Source: JAGQVA01 sp033764335
Lineage (GTDB): Bacteria; Bacteroidota; Bacteroidia; J057
Direction: 5' to 3'
Assembly: GCA_033764335.1 (NCBI GenBank)
Contig: JANRJC010000006.1
Coordinates: 1 to 64,000 of the forward strand
Length of the DNA: 64,000 nucleotides
The notes beneath the pieces were generated by a model. It searched no databases and had not been told where the DNA came from. It saw only the letters and a program-made list of their open reading frames with translations. The translations under genes were made by a program, and so were the position numbers. Positions 9,101 to 16,211 of this stretch are shown one piece after another; within the stretch, counting starts at the first letter, position 1; each line of letters opens with the position of its first letter.

Positions 9101-9129
9101 ATCTATTTGATTTACCCCTACAAATAGAT
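9101..9129. promoter_or_regulatory. Inverted repeat upstream of miaA
   Basis: Arms ATCTATTTG (9101-9109) and CAAATAGAT (9121-9129) are perfect 9-mers spaced 11 nt apart in the 222-bp gap before miaA. It could be an operator or a hairpin. No clear TAnnTTTG element was found beside it. Confidence 0.35.
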
Positions 9130-9212
9130 CTTGGATACTTGTATTTTATCACAAATACCATGCCGTTTGTCCATAGTTTCACCATGTGTTTAATTTTTTA
9201 TTTCGGGCCTTC

Positions 9213-10142
9213 ATGAAATACCTGATTTCGATTGTAGGCCCTACGGCTGTGGGAAAAACGGCCCTGTCAGTAACCCTCGCGACGACCTTTCGATCCGCGA
9301 TTTTATCCACGGATTCCCGGCAGATGTACCGATTTATGGACATTGGTACAGCAAAACCCACCCAAGAAGAACAGGCAGGTATCCCTCACTATTTTCTGGA
9401 CATTCTTTTTCCCGACGAAATATACAGTGCGGGGAAGTTTGAGGCAGAAGCCGAAACAATGATTCAACAAATTTTCAAAACTTCTGACTTTATTATCACT
9501 GTCGGAGGTTCGACCTTATACATTGACGCACTCTGGAAAGGCATAGACGAAATGCCCGTCATTCCGCCCGAAATACGCAATCATCTGAATAGAGAATTTC
9601 AGGAGAATGGCCTCGAAAATCTGCTGCAAGAATTACAACAAGCCGATCCCCAAACTTTTGACCAGATTGACAAAGCGAACCCGGCGCGGGTGATCCGCGC
9701 ACTGGAAGTATTTCGCGCTACGGGAAACCCCATTTCCCTTTATCGAAACCATTCTTCCGAAAAAAAAAGAGACTATCAACTCATCAAAATCGGGCTTACC
9801 GAGCATCGCCCGGTTTTGTATGAACGCATCAACCAAAGAGTAAAAAAAATGATTTCCGACGGCCTCGAACAAGAAGTGCGAAGTTTGCTGGAAAGGGGCT
9901 ATTCTCCCGAAAATCCATCCCTTCAATCCATTGGTTATCAGGAAATGGTGAGTTATATTCAGGGGAAAAATACCTTGGCGGAAGCCATCGAACAAATCCA
10001 GCAGAATAGCCGTCGTTACGCAAAAAGGCAACTCACCTGGTTTCGCAGGTATAAGGACATCACCTGGTTTCCGGCGGGAGAAAATGAGGCCGTTTTGCGT
10101 TGGGTTAACGAAGAAATTCAGCGGCGGGCGGGTATGGAATAA
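9213..10142 (+). CDS. miaA: tRNA dimethylallyltransferase
   Basis: Adds the dimethylallyl group to A37 of tRNAs reading UNN codons. At 309 residues from the ATG at 9213, it opens with the P-loop GPTAVGKTALS (residues 9-19), followed by STDSRQMYRFMDIGTAKP, the substrate-binding segment of the family. VGGSTLYIDAL and the C-terminal RRYAKRQLTWFRRY are also diagnostic. An in-frame ATG at 9186 would add nine residues before the P-loop and is less likely. The 3' end overlaps the convergent modA gene by 25 nt. Confidence 0.96.
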   Translation: MKYLISIVGPTAVGKTALSVTLATTFRSAILSTDSRQMYRFMDIGTAKPTQEEQAGIPHYFLDILFPDEIYSAGKFEAEAETMIQQIFKTSDFIITVGGSTLYIDALWKGIDEMPVIPPEIRNHLNREFQENGLENLLQELQQADPQTFDQIDKANPARVIRALEVFRATGNPISLYRNHSSEKKRDYQLIKIGLTEHRPVLYERINQRVKKMISDGLEQEVRSLLERGYSPENPSLQSIGYQEMVSYIQGKNTLAEAIEQIQQNSRRYAKRQLTWFRRYKDITWFPAGENEAVLRWVNEEIQRRAGME

Positions 10143-10873
10143 CCGTATTTTTCCCAAATTGCCGCAACCTCGGGAGTCTGGAGGAAATTGTTAAAAGCAT
10201 TTATGTCGCGGTGGCGGTTTTTGAGTACAACCCTTCCGTGGGGAATGCCTTCTCCCGCAAGACTTCCGATTGAAAGCCAGTAACCTTTGCCCTTCAGGTT
10301 GGGGTCAAACATCGCCGAACGCGAAGTGAAAGCGGCATCCACCACACCCGAAAAAATATACCGATTGACATGGCTAATGTTTTCGCCATAAACAAGATGG
10401 CCTTCGAGCAATTCATCCCAGCCGTTGGCTGTGAGCCAGTCCAGCGCCTGGCGACCAAAAGGAGCCTGTTCCGGGTTGGCAATGGCGATTTTTTCCAGGT
10501 CGGGGCGGGAAAAATAGCGGATAATATCCCCCTCCCCTACCGAATCTTTTGACCAGAAAACCAGTTCGCCGATGACAAAAACGATAGGTTCTTCCCGGGA
10601 AAAACCCTTTTCGTACAGAAACTGAGGGTATTTCATGTCCGCCGAAAAAAACAGATTAAACGGCGCGCCGTTGGTAATCTGAGCGGTATGCACACCGGAG
10701 GCCGCCACCGAAATATCCACGTGTATTTTCGTCTGCGCTTCAAACGCGGCGGTGATTTCTTCCATCGGAGGTCCCAGACTTGCCGCTACGGCAACCAGCA
10801 GCGGGCGTTCCGGCTGGCAGGCCATCAAAAAAAGGAGAAAATTTCCTGCGATCAGTAGTTTTAAACGGTTCAT
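10118..10873 (-). CDS. modA: Molybdate ABC transporter substrate-binding lipoprotein
   Basis: A 251-residue periplasmic binding protein with a lipobox (FLMAC, Cys19). The opening VAVAASLGPPMEEITAAFE and the following VAASGVHTAQITNGAPFNLFFSAD match ModA, whose conserved Ser/Ala residues bind the oxyanion. Lipid anchoring replaces a free periplasmic form. ModB and ModC are not in the window, so the permease must lie elsewhere. The ATG overlaps the stop of the TPM gene in an ATGA arrangement, implying translational coupling. moaA, which makes the molybdenum cofactor, lies just upstream on the same strand and supports the molybdate assignment. Confidence 0.92.
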   Translation of the reverse strand: MNRLKLLIAGNFLLFLMACQPERPLLVAVAASLGPPMEEITAAFEAQTKIHVDISVAASGVHTAQITNGAPFNLFFSADMKYPQFLYEKGFSREEPIVFVIGELVFWSKDSVGEGDIIRYFSRPDLEKIAIANPEQAPFGRQALDWLTANGWDELLEGHLVYGENISHVNRYIFSGVVDAAFTSRSAMFDPNLKGKGYWLSIGSLAGEGIPHGRVVLKNRHRDINAFNNFLQTPEVAAIWEKYGYSIPARR

Positions 10874-11673
10874 TCAGCTCCAAGTAGTTGCACTTCCCAG
10901 GGGGTTGTATTTTTTACCCGGGCAAAAATAATCCCGTCATTCCAATTAGCGATACGATCCACCATATCGAGCATATATTTGGAAAAATAGACTTTCACAG
11001 AATCTCCCGTAATGGTCTGAACCTGAATGGCGTACATAGGGTGAAACTGCAAATCCTGAATCGTGTTCACCGGTGGTTGAGAGAGTGCCCTTGCGTGAAA
11101 TTTCACAATTTTTCCGACGGCAGAATCCGCGCTTTGCTGAAGCGGTTCAAACTCCTCAAAGTCCACGTTCCAACTCACCTGCGAAGCCTCGCGTACCAGC
11201 GTCTCGGCCCCGTCTTTTGCCCCGGCAAAATAATCATCTTCCCGAAGTCGGGGCAAAATCATGCGATCCAGAATCATATTCGAAATCGAGTCCGGCACCT
11301 GCCATTCGAGGCCGTAGCCGGTAAGGATTTTGATATTGCGTTCGTGGTGGGCAATAAAAATCAGTGCCCCGTTGTTGATACCCGGTTTGCCCAGGCCCAT
11401 ACGAGAAGCTGCTTCCAGGCTTTTTTCGTCGAGCGACCGATTTCCCAGTGTGGGTACAGTAGATACGGCGATGGAGAGATTGTATTGTTCGTCATACCCG
11501 GCGAGGATTGTTTCCAGCTTAAGCGCATCCGCCTTAGGAAACAGCGCGGCAGAATCACTGACATACTTGCCCAGATACCCCAGCCGCGTTTCCGACTGCT
11601 GAGAGTCTGATTTACAGCCGGTTGCAAGCAAAACTGATAACACTGTCAGAAATAATAACTTATTCAAAAACAT
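10870..11673 (-). CDS. TPM-domain lipoprotein
   Basis: A 267-residue lipoprotein (lipobox ATGC, Cys20). A TPM/YgcG-type domain follows: the YVSDSAALFPKADALKLE opening, a central NNGALIFIAHHERNIKILTGYGLE and PDSISNMILDRMILPRLRE. Proteins with this domain are often called putative phosphatases, but their role is unsettled. It sits between moaA (69 nt upstream) and modA (4-nt overlap). The link to molybdenum is only by neighbourhood. Confidence 0.85.
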   Translation of the reverse strand: MFLNKLLFLTVLSVLLATGCKSDSQQSETRLGYLGKYVSDSAALFPKADALKLETILAGYDEQYNLSIAVSTVPTLGNRSLDEKSLEAASRMGLGKPGINNGALIFIAHHERNIKILTGYGLEWQVPDSISNMILDRMILPRLREDDYFAGAKDGAETLVREASQVSWNVDFEEFEPLQQSADSAVGKIVKFHARALSQPPVNTIQDLQFHPMYAIQVQTITGDSVKVYFSKYMLDMVDRIANWNDGIIFARVKNTTPWEVQLLGAE

Positions 11674-11742
11674 AGATTTTATAAATTTTCAACCCCCAAA
11701 TTAGAAAATCTTCAGGGGAAAATATTGTTAAATTTCCAACTC

Positions 11743-12744
11743 CTACCCCCCAATCGTGGACATAGACTCGTTCACAGGCCGGTCGGCGCTGCGTCTTTTT
11801 TCGGCTTCGTAGCCATCTTTGGCCCGGTTGGAAAAAGCTTTTAGAAAAGCCGTCCGTATTTCCCCATCCGCTGCCCCGGATCGCAACAACGCCCGGATGT
11901 CCAGCACCCCGTCGTCGTAGAGGCAGGTTTTGAGTTGCCCTACTGCCGTGAGGCGAATACGGTTGCAAGTACCGCAAAAGGTGCGGGTAAACGCCGGAAT
12001 AATGCCTACCGTACCGGCAAAACCCGGAATCTGGTAGTTTTCCGAGGTGGAGTGATCCGGGTCGGGAATTTTGTGGATTTCGGGGTAATGGCTTTTTAAC
12101 TCCTGCAAAATCCTGCGGTGATTCCATGCAAGACGCGGATAATTGGCTCCCGCCCCGTTGAAAGGCATTTCTTCGATAAAACGCACCTCCACCGGATCTT
12201 TGCGCCCCAATTCCGTCAACGGAATAATATCTTCCACATTTTTTCCCTCCATGACCACGGCGTTGATTTTTGTCGAAATACCATTCGCCAGCAGAGCCTC
12301 CAGACACTCCTGAACTTTGGGCAGTTCGTCGCGCCGCGTCATCTCCATAAACCGCTGCCTGTCCAGGGTATCAAGGCTCAGGTTAATGGATTTTATTCCC
12401 ATAGCCTTCAGTGCCGGCACATGAGGAGCGGTCAACACGCCGTTTGTCGTAATATGAACCGCTTCAATCCCCCGAGTGGAAACAATTTTTTCCAACAAAA
12501 ACATCAGGTCGCGACGGAGAAAAGGTTCTCCCCCGGTGATCCGCACTTTTCGCACACCCATTTCGGCAAGAATCGCCACCAGCCGGGAGATTTCTTCATA
12601 ACTGAGCAAATCCTTGCGATTGACATAAGTAATGCCTTCGGCGGGCATACAGTAAAAACATCGCAGGTTGCAGCGATCCGTCACGGCAATTCGCACATAA
12701 TCAATCGGTCTGCCGTGATTGTCATAGATACGGGACTCATTCAT
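11743..12744 (-). CDS. moaA: GTP 3',8-cyclase (molybdenum cofactor synthesis)
   Basis: A radical-SAM enzyme converting GTP to 3',8-cyclo-GTP, the first step of molybdopterin synthesis. The N-terminal cluster motif CNLRCFYC (near residues 25-32) is followed by ITGGEPFLR. The second cluster site is FCGTCNRIRL with KTCLY, and the protein ends in Gly-Gly (TIGG), as needed in MoaA. The start MNESRIYDNHGR at 12744 is preferred over the in-frame codon at 12759. It is complete at 333 residues. moaC and other moa genes are not in the window. Confidence 0.96.
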   Translation of the reverse strand: MNESRIYDNHGRPIDYVRIAVTDRCNLRCFYCMPAEGITYVNRKDLLSYEEISRLVAILAEMGVRKVRITGGEPFLRRDLMFLLEKIVSTRGIEAVHITTNGVLTAPHVPALKAMGIKSINLSLDTLDRQRFMEMTRRDELPKVQECLEALLANGISTKINAVVMEGKNVEDIIPLTELGRKDPVEVRFIEEMPFNGAGANYPRLAWNHRRILQELKSHYPEIHKIPDPDHSTSENYQIPGFAGTVGIIPAFTRTFCGTCNRIRLTAVGQLKTCLYDDGVLDIRALLRSGAADGEIRTAFLKAFSNRAKDGYEAEKRRSADRPVNESMSTIGG

Positions 12745-12774
12745 AGAGGAAATATACAAATAAGTTGATGATCT

Positions 12775-13959
12775 TTACGCTTCTCCCACCTTTGCGAGCG
12801 CGGTTTCCAGATCATTGATCAGGTCGTCGGGGTGTTCCAACCCTACGGAGATGCGCATATCCCCCAGGGAAATGCCCATGGCCTGAAACTGCTCTGGCGC
12901 GACCTCTTTGAGATAACTGATGGCCGGTACGTAAATCAGACTTTCATGTCCGCCCCAGCTTACGCCGATTTTGAAAAGCGATAGCGCATTGACAAATGCC
13001 TTGATTTGCGCCAGGTCTTCCGTCGCAAGGCGAAAACCGAGCAAACCGCTGTTGCCCGTCATTTGTTTTTTGCCAAGCGCGTACTGCGGGTGACTTTCCA
13101 GTCCGGGATAAGTTACCGAGGCGATTTTGGGGTGATTTTCGAGAAACCGCGCAACTTTCAACGCATTTTCCTGATGAGCGCGCATACGCATGGGCAGCGT
13201 GCGCAGGCTCCGCATCAGCAGCCATGCTTCAAAAGGAGAAGTTTTCCCACCGATAAACTGAAACTCCCGCATGTATATTTCCTTTATATCCTTTTCCCGA
13301 CCAATTACCACCCCGGCCACCACATCACTATGGCCGCAGATATACTTAGTACAAGAATGAACCTCCAAATCCACCCCCATTTCCAGCGGCTTTTGATATA
13401 GCGGCGTCGCCCATGAATTGTCAATCATGGTAGGAATGCCGTGTTTTTTCGCCAATTCGACCACCCCCTCAATATCCTGAAGCGAAAATACCGCCGAGGA
13501 AGGACTTTCGAGGTAGATAAGTTTGGTTTGGGGGCGAATAGCAGCCTCAAATTCCGCCACCGAAACTCCTTTGACGAAAGTAGTTTCGAGGTTAATCTTT
13601 TCCCGTAAATAGCTGTTGAGCAGGTTATTGGCAGGGCCATAGACATTTTTCACCGTGATGATATGATCACCGGCTTTGACATAATGCAACACCGCCGCCG
13701 AAATCGCCGCCATGCCCGAGGCAAACAACAAAGCCCGTTCGCCGCCTGCCAGAGCCGCGATTTTTTGTTCGGCCATATCCACCGAAGGGTTGCGACCCCT
13801 TGTGTAGATAAAACTTTCGTAGCGATCATCAAACGCCTTATCTATGGCTTCCCAGCTTTCAAAAGTAAAAAGACTGTTTTGGAAAATGGGCGGCACAACC
13901 GCGCCTTCGTATCGGGCACGGTCTTCGGCCAAATGTGCAAGAATGGTTTCTATATTCAT
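12775..13959 (-). CDS. Trans-sulfuration family PLP enzyme
   Basis: A 394-residue Cys/Met metabolism PLP-dependent protein. YTRGRNPSVDMAEQKIAALAGGERALLFASGMAA and the cofactor lysine in SCTKYICGHSDV (near residue 205) are diagnostic. The family covers cystathionine gamma-synthase, O-acetylhomoserine sulfhydrylase, cystathionine beta/gamma-lyase and methionine gamma-lyase; sequence alone does not separate them here, and no met or cys gene is adjacent. It is divergent from the Gfo/Idh/MocA gene across 55 bp, which must hold both promoters. No SAM riboswitch fits in that space. Confidence 0.9.
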   Translation of the reverse strand: MNIETILAHLAEDRARYEGAVVPPIFQNSLFTFESWEAIDKAFDDRYESFIYTRGRNPSVDMAEQKIAALAGGERALLFASGMAAISAAVLHYVKAGDHIITVKNVYGPANNLLNSYLREKINLETTFVKGVSVAEFEAAIRPQTKLIYLESPSSAVFSLQDIEGVVELAKKHGIPTMIDNSWATPLYQKPLEMGVDLEVHSCTKYICGHSDVVAGVVIGREKDIKEIYMREFQFIGGKTSPFEAWLLMRSLRTLPMRMRAHQENALKVARFLENHPKIASVTYPGLESHPQYALGKKQMTGNSGLLGFRLATEDLAQIKAFVNALSLFKIGVSWGGHESLIYVPAISYLKEVAPEQFQAMGISLGDMRISVGLEHPDDLINDLETALAKVGEA

Positions 13960-14014
13960 ATCAGATTAAACAATATTTAATACATTTACCAAAATAAGCA
14001 TCTAAGCAACACAA

Positions 14015-15061
14015 ATGACCTCTCCCATCAAAACCGCATTATTGTCTTTTGGCATGTCGGGCCGCGTATTTCACGGGCCTTTTCTCCACATAAACCCCGG
14101 ATTTGAAATCTGCAAGGTCTGGCAGCGCAGCAAAAGCGACGTACACGACATGTTTCCCTACGTGAAAATCGTCCGCAGCATGGAAGAAATCCTGAGCGAC
14201 CCCGAGATCGAACTCGTATTTGTCAATACCCCCGACACCCTTCACTACGAACACACCGCAGCCGTCCTCGCAGCAGGAAAACATGCAGTTGTTGAAAAAC
14301 CCTTTACAATCACCTCGACAGAAGCCCAAGAACTCGTAAATATGGCAGAAAGCGCCGGGCTTATTTTGAGTGTCTATCAAAACCGCCGTTGGGACAGCGA
14401 CTTTCAGACCCTGAAACAAGTCATCGCCGGAGAATGGGTAGGTCGGGTGGTAGAATTTCATTCCAGCTACCAGCGTTACCGCAATTTTATCCAACCCAAT
14501 ACATGGAAAGAAGAGCCCTTGCCGGGAGCCGGCATCGTGTATAACCTCGGTTCGCACCTGATAGACCAGGCTTTGCACCTATTGGGCATGCCGGAGGAAA
14601 TATTTGCCGACATCCGCACCCAGCGCACGGGTGGGCGCATCCCCGATCATTTTCAGATCAGCCTGTATTATGAAGGTTTGAAAGCCAATCTAATGGCCGG
14701 TTATCTCGTAAGAGAACTCGGGCCGAGGTTTAAACTACAAGGCACAGAAGGCACCTTTGTGAAATACGGCATGGATCCCCAGGAAGAACTGCTCAAACAA
14801 GGCATACTTCCCCGGGGCACAAGTTGGGGCGCAGAACCCGAAAGCGACTGGGGGCTAATGCATACGACCATAAAAGGACTAAACCTGAAAGGAAAAATCG
14901 AGAGCCTGAAAGGCGATTACGGAGGATATTATCAGAATATTTACGAAGCCATACGGGAAGGCAAACCCCTGGCCGTACCCGGCAGTGACGGAGTACGGAC
15001 GATAAAAGTCATCGAAGCCGCGATCCGGAGTTTTGAAGAAGGAAAACGAATCCGGTTGTAA
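14015..15061 (+). CDS. Gfo/Idh/MocA family NAD(P)-dependent oxidoreductase
   Basis: A 348-residue dehydrogenase. The N-terminal Rossmann opening ALLSFGMSGRVFHGPFL has the spacing seen in the YdgJ-like branch. VNTPDTLHYEHTAAVLAAGKHAVVEKPFT contains the EKP motif with the catalytic lysine. The C-terminal domain includes GAGIVYNLGSHLIDQAL, with the conserved Asp/His region. These enzymes act on sugars, inositols or related alcohols; the substrate is unknown. The reading frame is complete, and the tRNA-Leu promoter begins 7 nt after the stop. Confidence 0.9.
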   Translation: MTSPIKTALLSFGMSGRVFHGPFLHINPGFEICKVWQRSKSDVHDMFPYVKIVRSMEEILSDPEIELVFVNTPDTLHYEHTAAVLAAGKHAVVEKPFTITSTEAQELVNMAESAGLILSVYQNRRWDSDFQTLKQVIAGEWVGRVVEFHSSYQRYRNFIQPNTWKEEPLPGAGIVYNLGSHLIDQALHLLGMPEEIFADIRTQRTGGRIPDHFQISLYYEGLKANLMAGYLVRELGPRFKLQGTEGTFVKYGMDPQEELLKQGILPRGTSWGAEPESDWGLMHTTIKGLNLKGKIESLKGDYGGYYQNIYEAIREGKPLAVPGSDGVRTIKVIEAAIRSFEEGKRIRL

Positions 15062-15067
15062 ATTTTT

Positions 15068-15099
15068 TTTGGTTAATCCTGATCCCCTGTGTACCTTTG
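15068..15099 (+). promoter_or_regulatory. Bacteroidota-type promoter of tRNA-Leu
   Basis: TTTG (15068-15071), a 20-nt spacer and TACCTTTG (15092-15099) match the Bacteroidota -33/-7 consensus. The mature tRNA begins 16 nt after the -7 element. This is one of the strongest promoters visible and helps place the organism. Confidence 0.85.
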
Positions 15100-15114
15100 T
15101 AGCCCATCCAAAAA

Positions 15115-15198
15115 GCCCGGGTGGCGGAACTGGTAGACGCGATGGTCTCAAACACCATTGGGGTTAAACCCGTGCCGGTTCGACTCCGGCCCCGGGTA
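15115..15198 (+). tRNA. tRNA-Leu (anticodon CAA)
   Basis: A complete cloverleaf can be drawn. The acceptor GCCCGGG pairs with CCCGGGT (one G-U at the end). The anticodon stem ATGGT/ACCAT encloses CTCAAAC, giving anticodon CAA, which reads UUG. There is a long class II variable arm (TGGGGTTAAACCCGTG), and the T-arm GCCGG-TTCGACT-CCGGC is followed by discriminator A (15198). CCA is not encoded and must be added after transcription. Confidence 0.97.
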
Positions 15199-15232
15199 CA
15201 ATCAATAGCGCGCAATATGGATAGCGCGGGAT

Positions 15233-15275
15233 ATCAATAGCGCGGGGTTTAAACCCCGCGCTATTGATGTTTTTT
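15233..15275 (+). terminator. 36-bp perfect palindromic terminator after tRNA-Leu
   Basis: Arms of 18 nt (15233-15250 and 15251-15268) are exact reverse complements centred on TTTAAA and are followed by G and six T residues. A partial copy of the arm (ATCAATAGCGCG) occurs just upstream at 15201. The AGCGCGG...CCGCG theme also appears in the folE terminator. Confidence 0.88.
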
Positions 15276-15890
15276 GGGGGTGGCGTTTTGGGGCATCCGC
15301 AAGGACATCCCCGTTTTGGGGCATCCACATAGGGATGCCCATACCACCGGTGCTGGGGCTTGGGGGTGGGCTTCTCCTTCGGAGAAGCGTTTTTCCGACG
15401 GCGTCGGTATGGGCATCCCTTGTGGATGCCCGTATGGAGGCTCCTTTGGATGCCGTGTGGAGTTGGGATTTCCTCCCCTATGGATGGCCGTTTTGGGGTG
15501 TTCGCTTTTGGGGTGTCCGGTTTTGGGCACCCACAAGGGGTGCCCATACCCGACGCCGTCCGAAAAACGCTTCTCCTCCGGAGAAGCTCACCCCCAAGCC
15601 TCGGCCCGGGTACGGGCACCCCTTGTGGATGCCCGTATGGAGGCTCCTTCGGATGCTCGTGTGGAGTTGGGATTTCCTCCCCTATGGATGGCCGTTTTTG
15701 AGGTGTCCGGTTTTGGGCACCCACAAGGGGTGCCCTTACTACCCGCGCCGAGGCTTGGGGTGGGCTTCTCCGAGGGAGAAGCGTTTTTCCGACGGCGTCG
15801 GTATGGGCACCCCTTGTGGGTGCCCGAGTAGAGGCTCCTTCGGATGCTCGTGTGGGTGCCCAAGTGGAGGCCCAAAACTTTTTTCGGCGA
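15276..15890. repeat. Cluster of nested palindromes and tandem modules
   Basis: There is no gene here. A module running from GTATGGGCAYCCC through GGAGGCTCCTTYGGATG and AGTTGGGATTTCCTCCCC to GGATGGCCGTTTT occurs at about 15407-15495 and 15611-15697, and its first half recurs at 15801-15855 (periods about 204 and 190 nt). A second module (TTCTCC-GGAGAAGCGTTTTTCCGACGGCGTCGG in parts) occurs at 15368-15410 and 15762-15803, and inverted at 15548-15590. GGGCACCC-ACAAG-GGGTGCCC hairpins (for example 15525-15545) punctuate it. Open frames on both strands arise from the repeats and high GC content. Confidence 0.8.
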
Positions 15891-15896
15891 AGCCGC

Positions 15897-16105
15897 GACA
15901 CCGGAGGTGTCAAATGTTTGTAGCCGAAGGGCGGGTTTTGTTTATTTTTCCAACCTGCGTTGCGACTTTAGTCGCAACAAGGGATAAGCCGGATGGCCCT
16001 CCCCGGTCGCTTTAGCTACCGCCCGGAATCGCGCCACCGGCGCATCGCAAGCGAAAAAAAATCAAGAGCCGCGTTTCGCTACAAACATTTGACACCTCCG
16101 GTGTC
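15897..16105. mobile_element. MITE-like element with 28-bp perfect terminal inverted repeats
   Basis: The 28-nt ends 15897-15924 and 16078-16105 are exact reverse complements. Each end contains its own small palindrome (GACACC-N3-GGTGTC) followed by AAATGTTTGTAGC. The 153-nt interior has further hairpins, including GTTGCGACT-TT-AGTCGCAAC at 15959-15978, and no open reading frame of note. No target-site duplication is obvious. A partial relative lies at 7-103. Confidence 0.6.
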
Positions 16106-16145
16106 CGGGCTTGCGCCCGATCTTTTATGCACAGGGCATCATTTT

Positions 16146-16200
16146 CCCCTTGCGCTCCGCCCGTACCCCTTCCTAAGGGGTACAACCGGCGGAAGGGGTT
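16146..16200 (-). terminator. Hairpin downstream of the giant PKD gene
   Basis: The core is GTACCCCTT (16163-16171), CCT, AAGGGGTAC (16175-16183), with partly complementary outer arms (CCCCTT...CCGCC and GGCGGAAGGGG). On the minus strand it follows the PKD gene stop by about 12 nt. It resembles the 1896-1949 hairpin in its outer and inner arms. Confidence 0.6.
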
Positions 16201-16211
16201 TTTAAGGGTTT

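Noticed and set aside
13960..14014. A SAM or other riboswitch before the trans-sulfuration enzyme
   Set aside because: Only 55 bp separate the divergent genes and no conserved aptamer can be drawn.
15164..16015. Open frames of up to about 250 codons on both strands after tRNA-Leu
   Set aside because: They run through palindromes and tandem modules, are biased to Gly/Pro/Arg, overlap one another in several frames and have no family-like sequence. High GC and few stops explain them.
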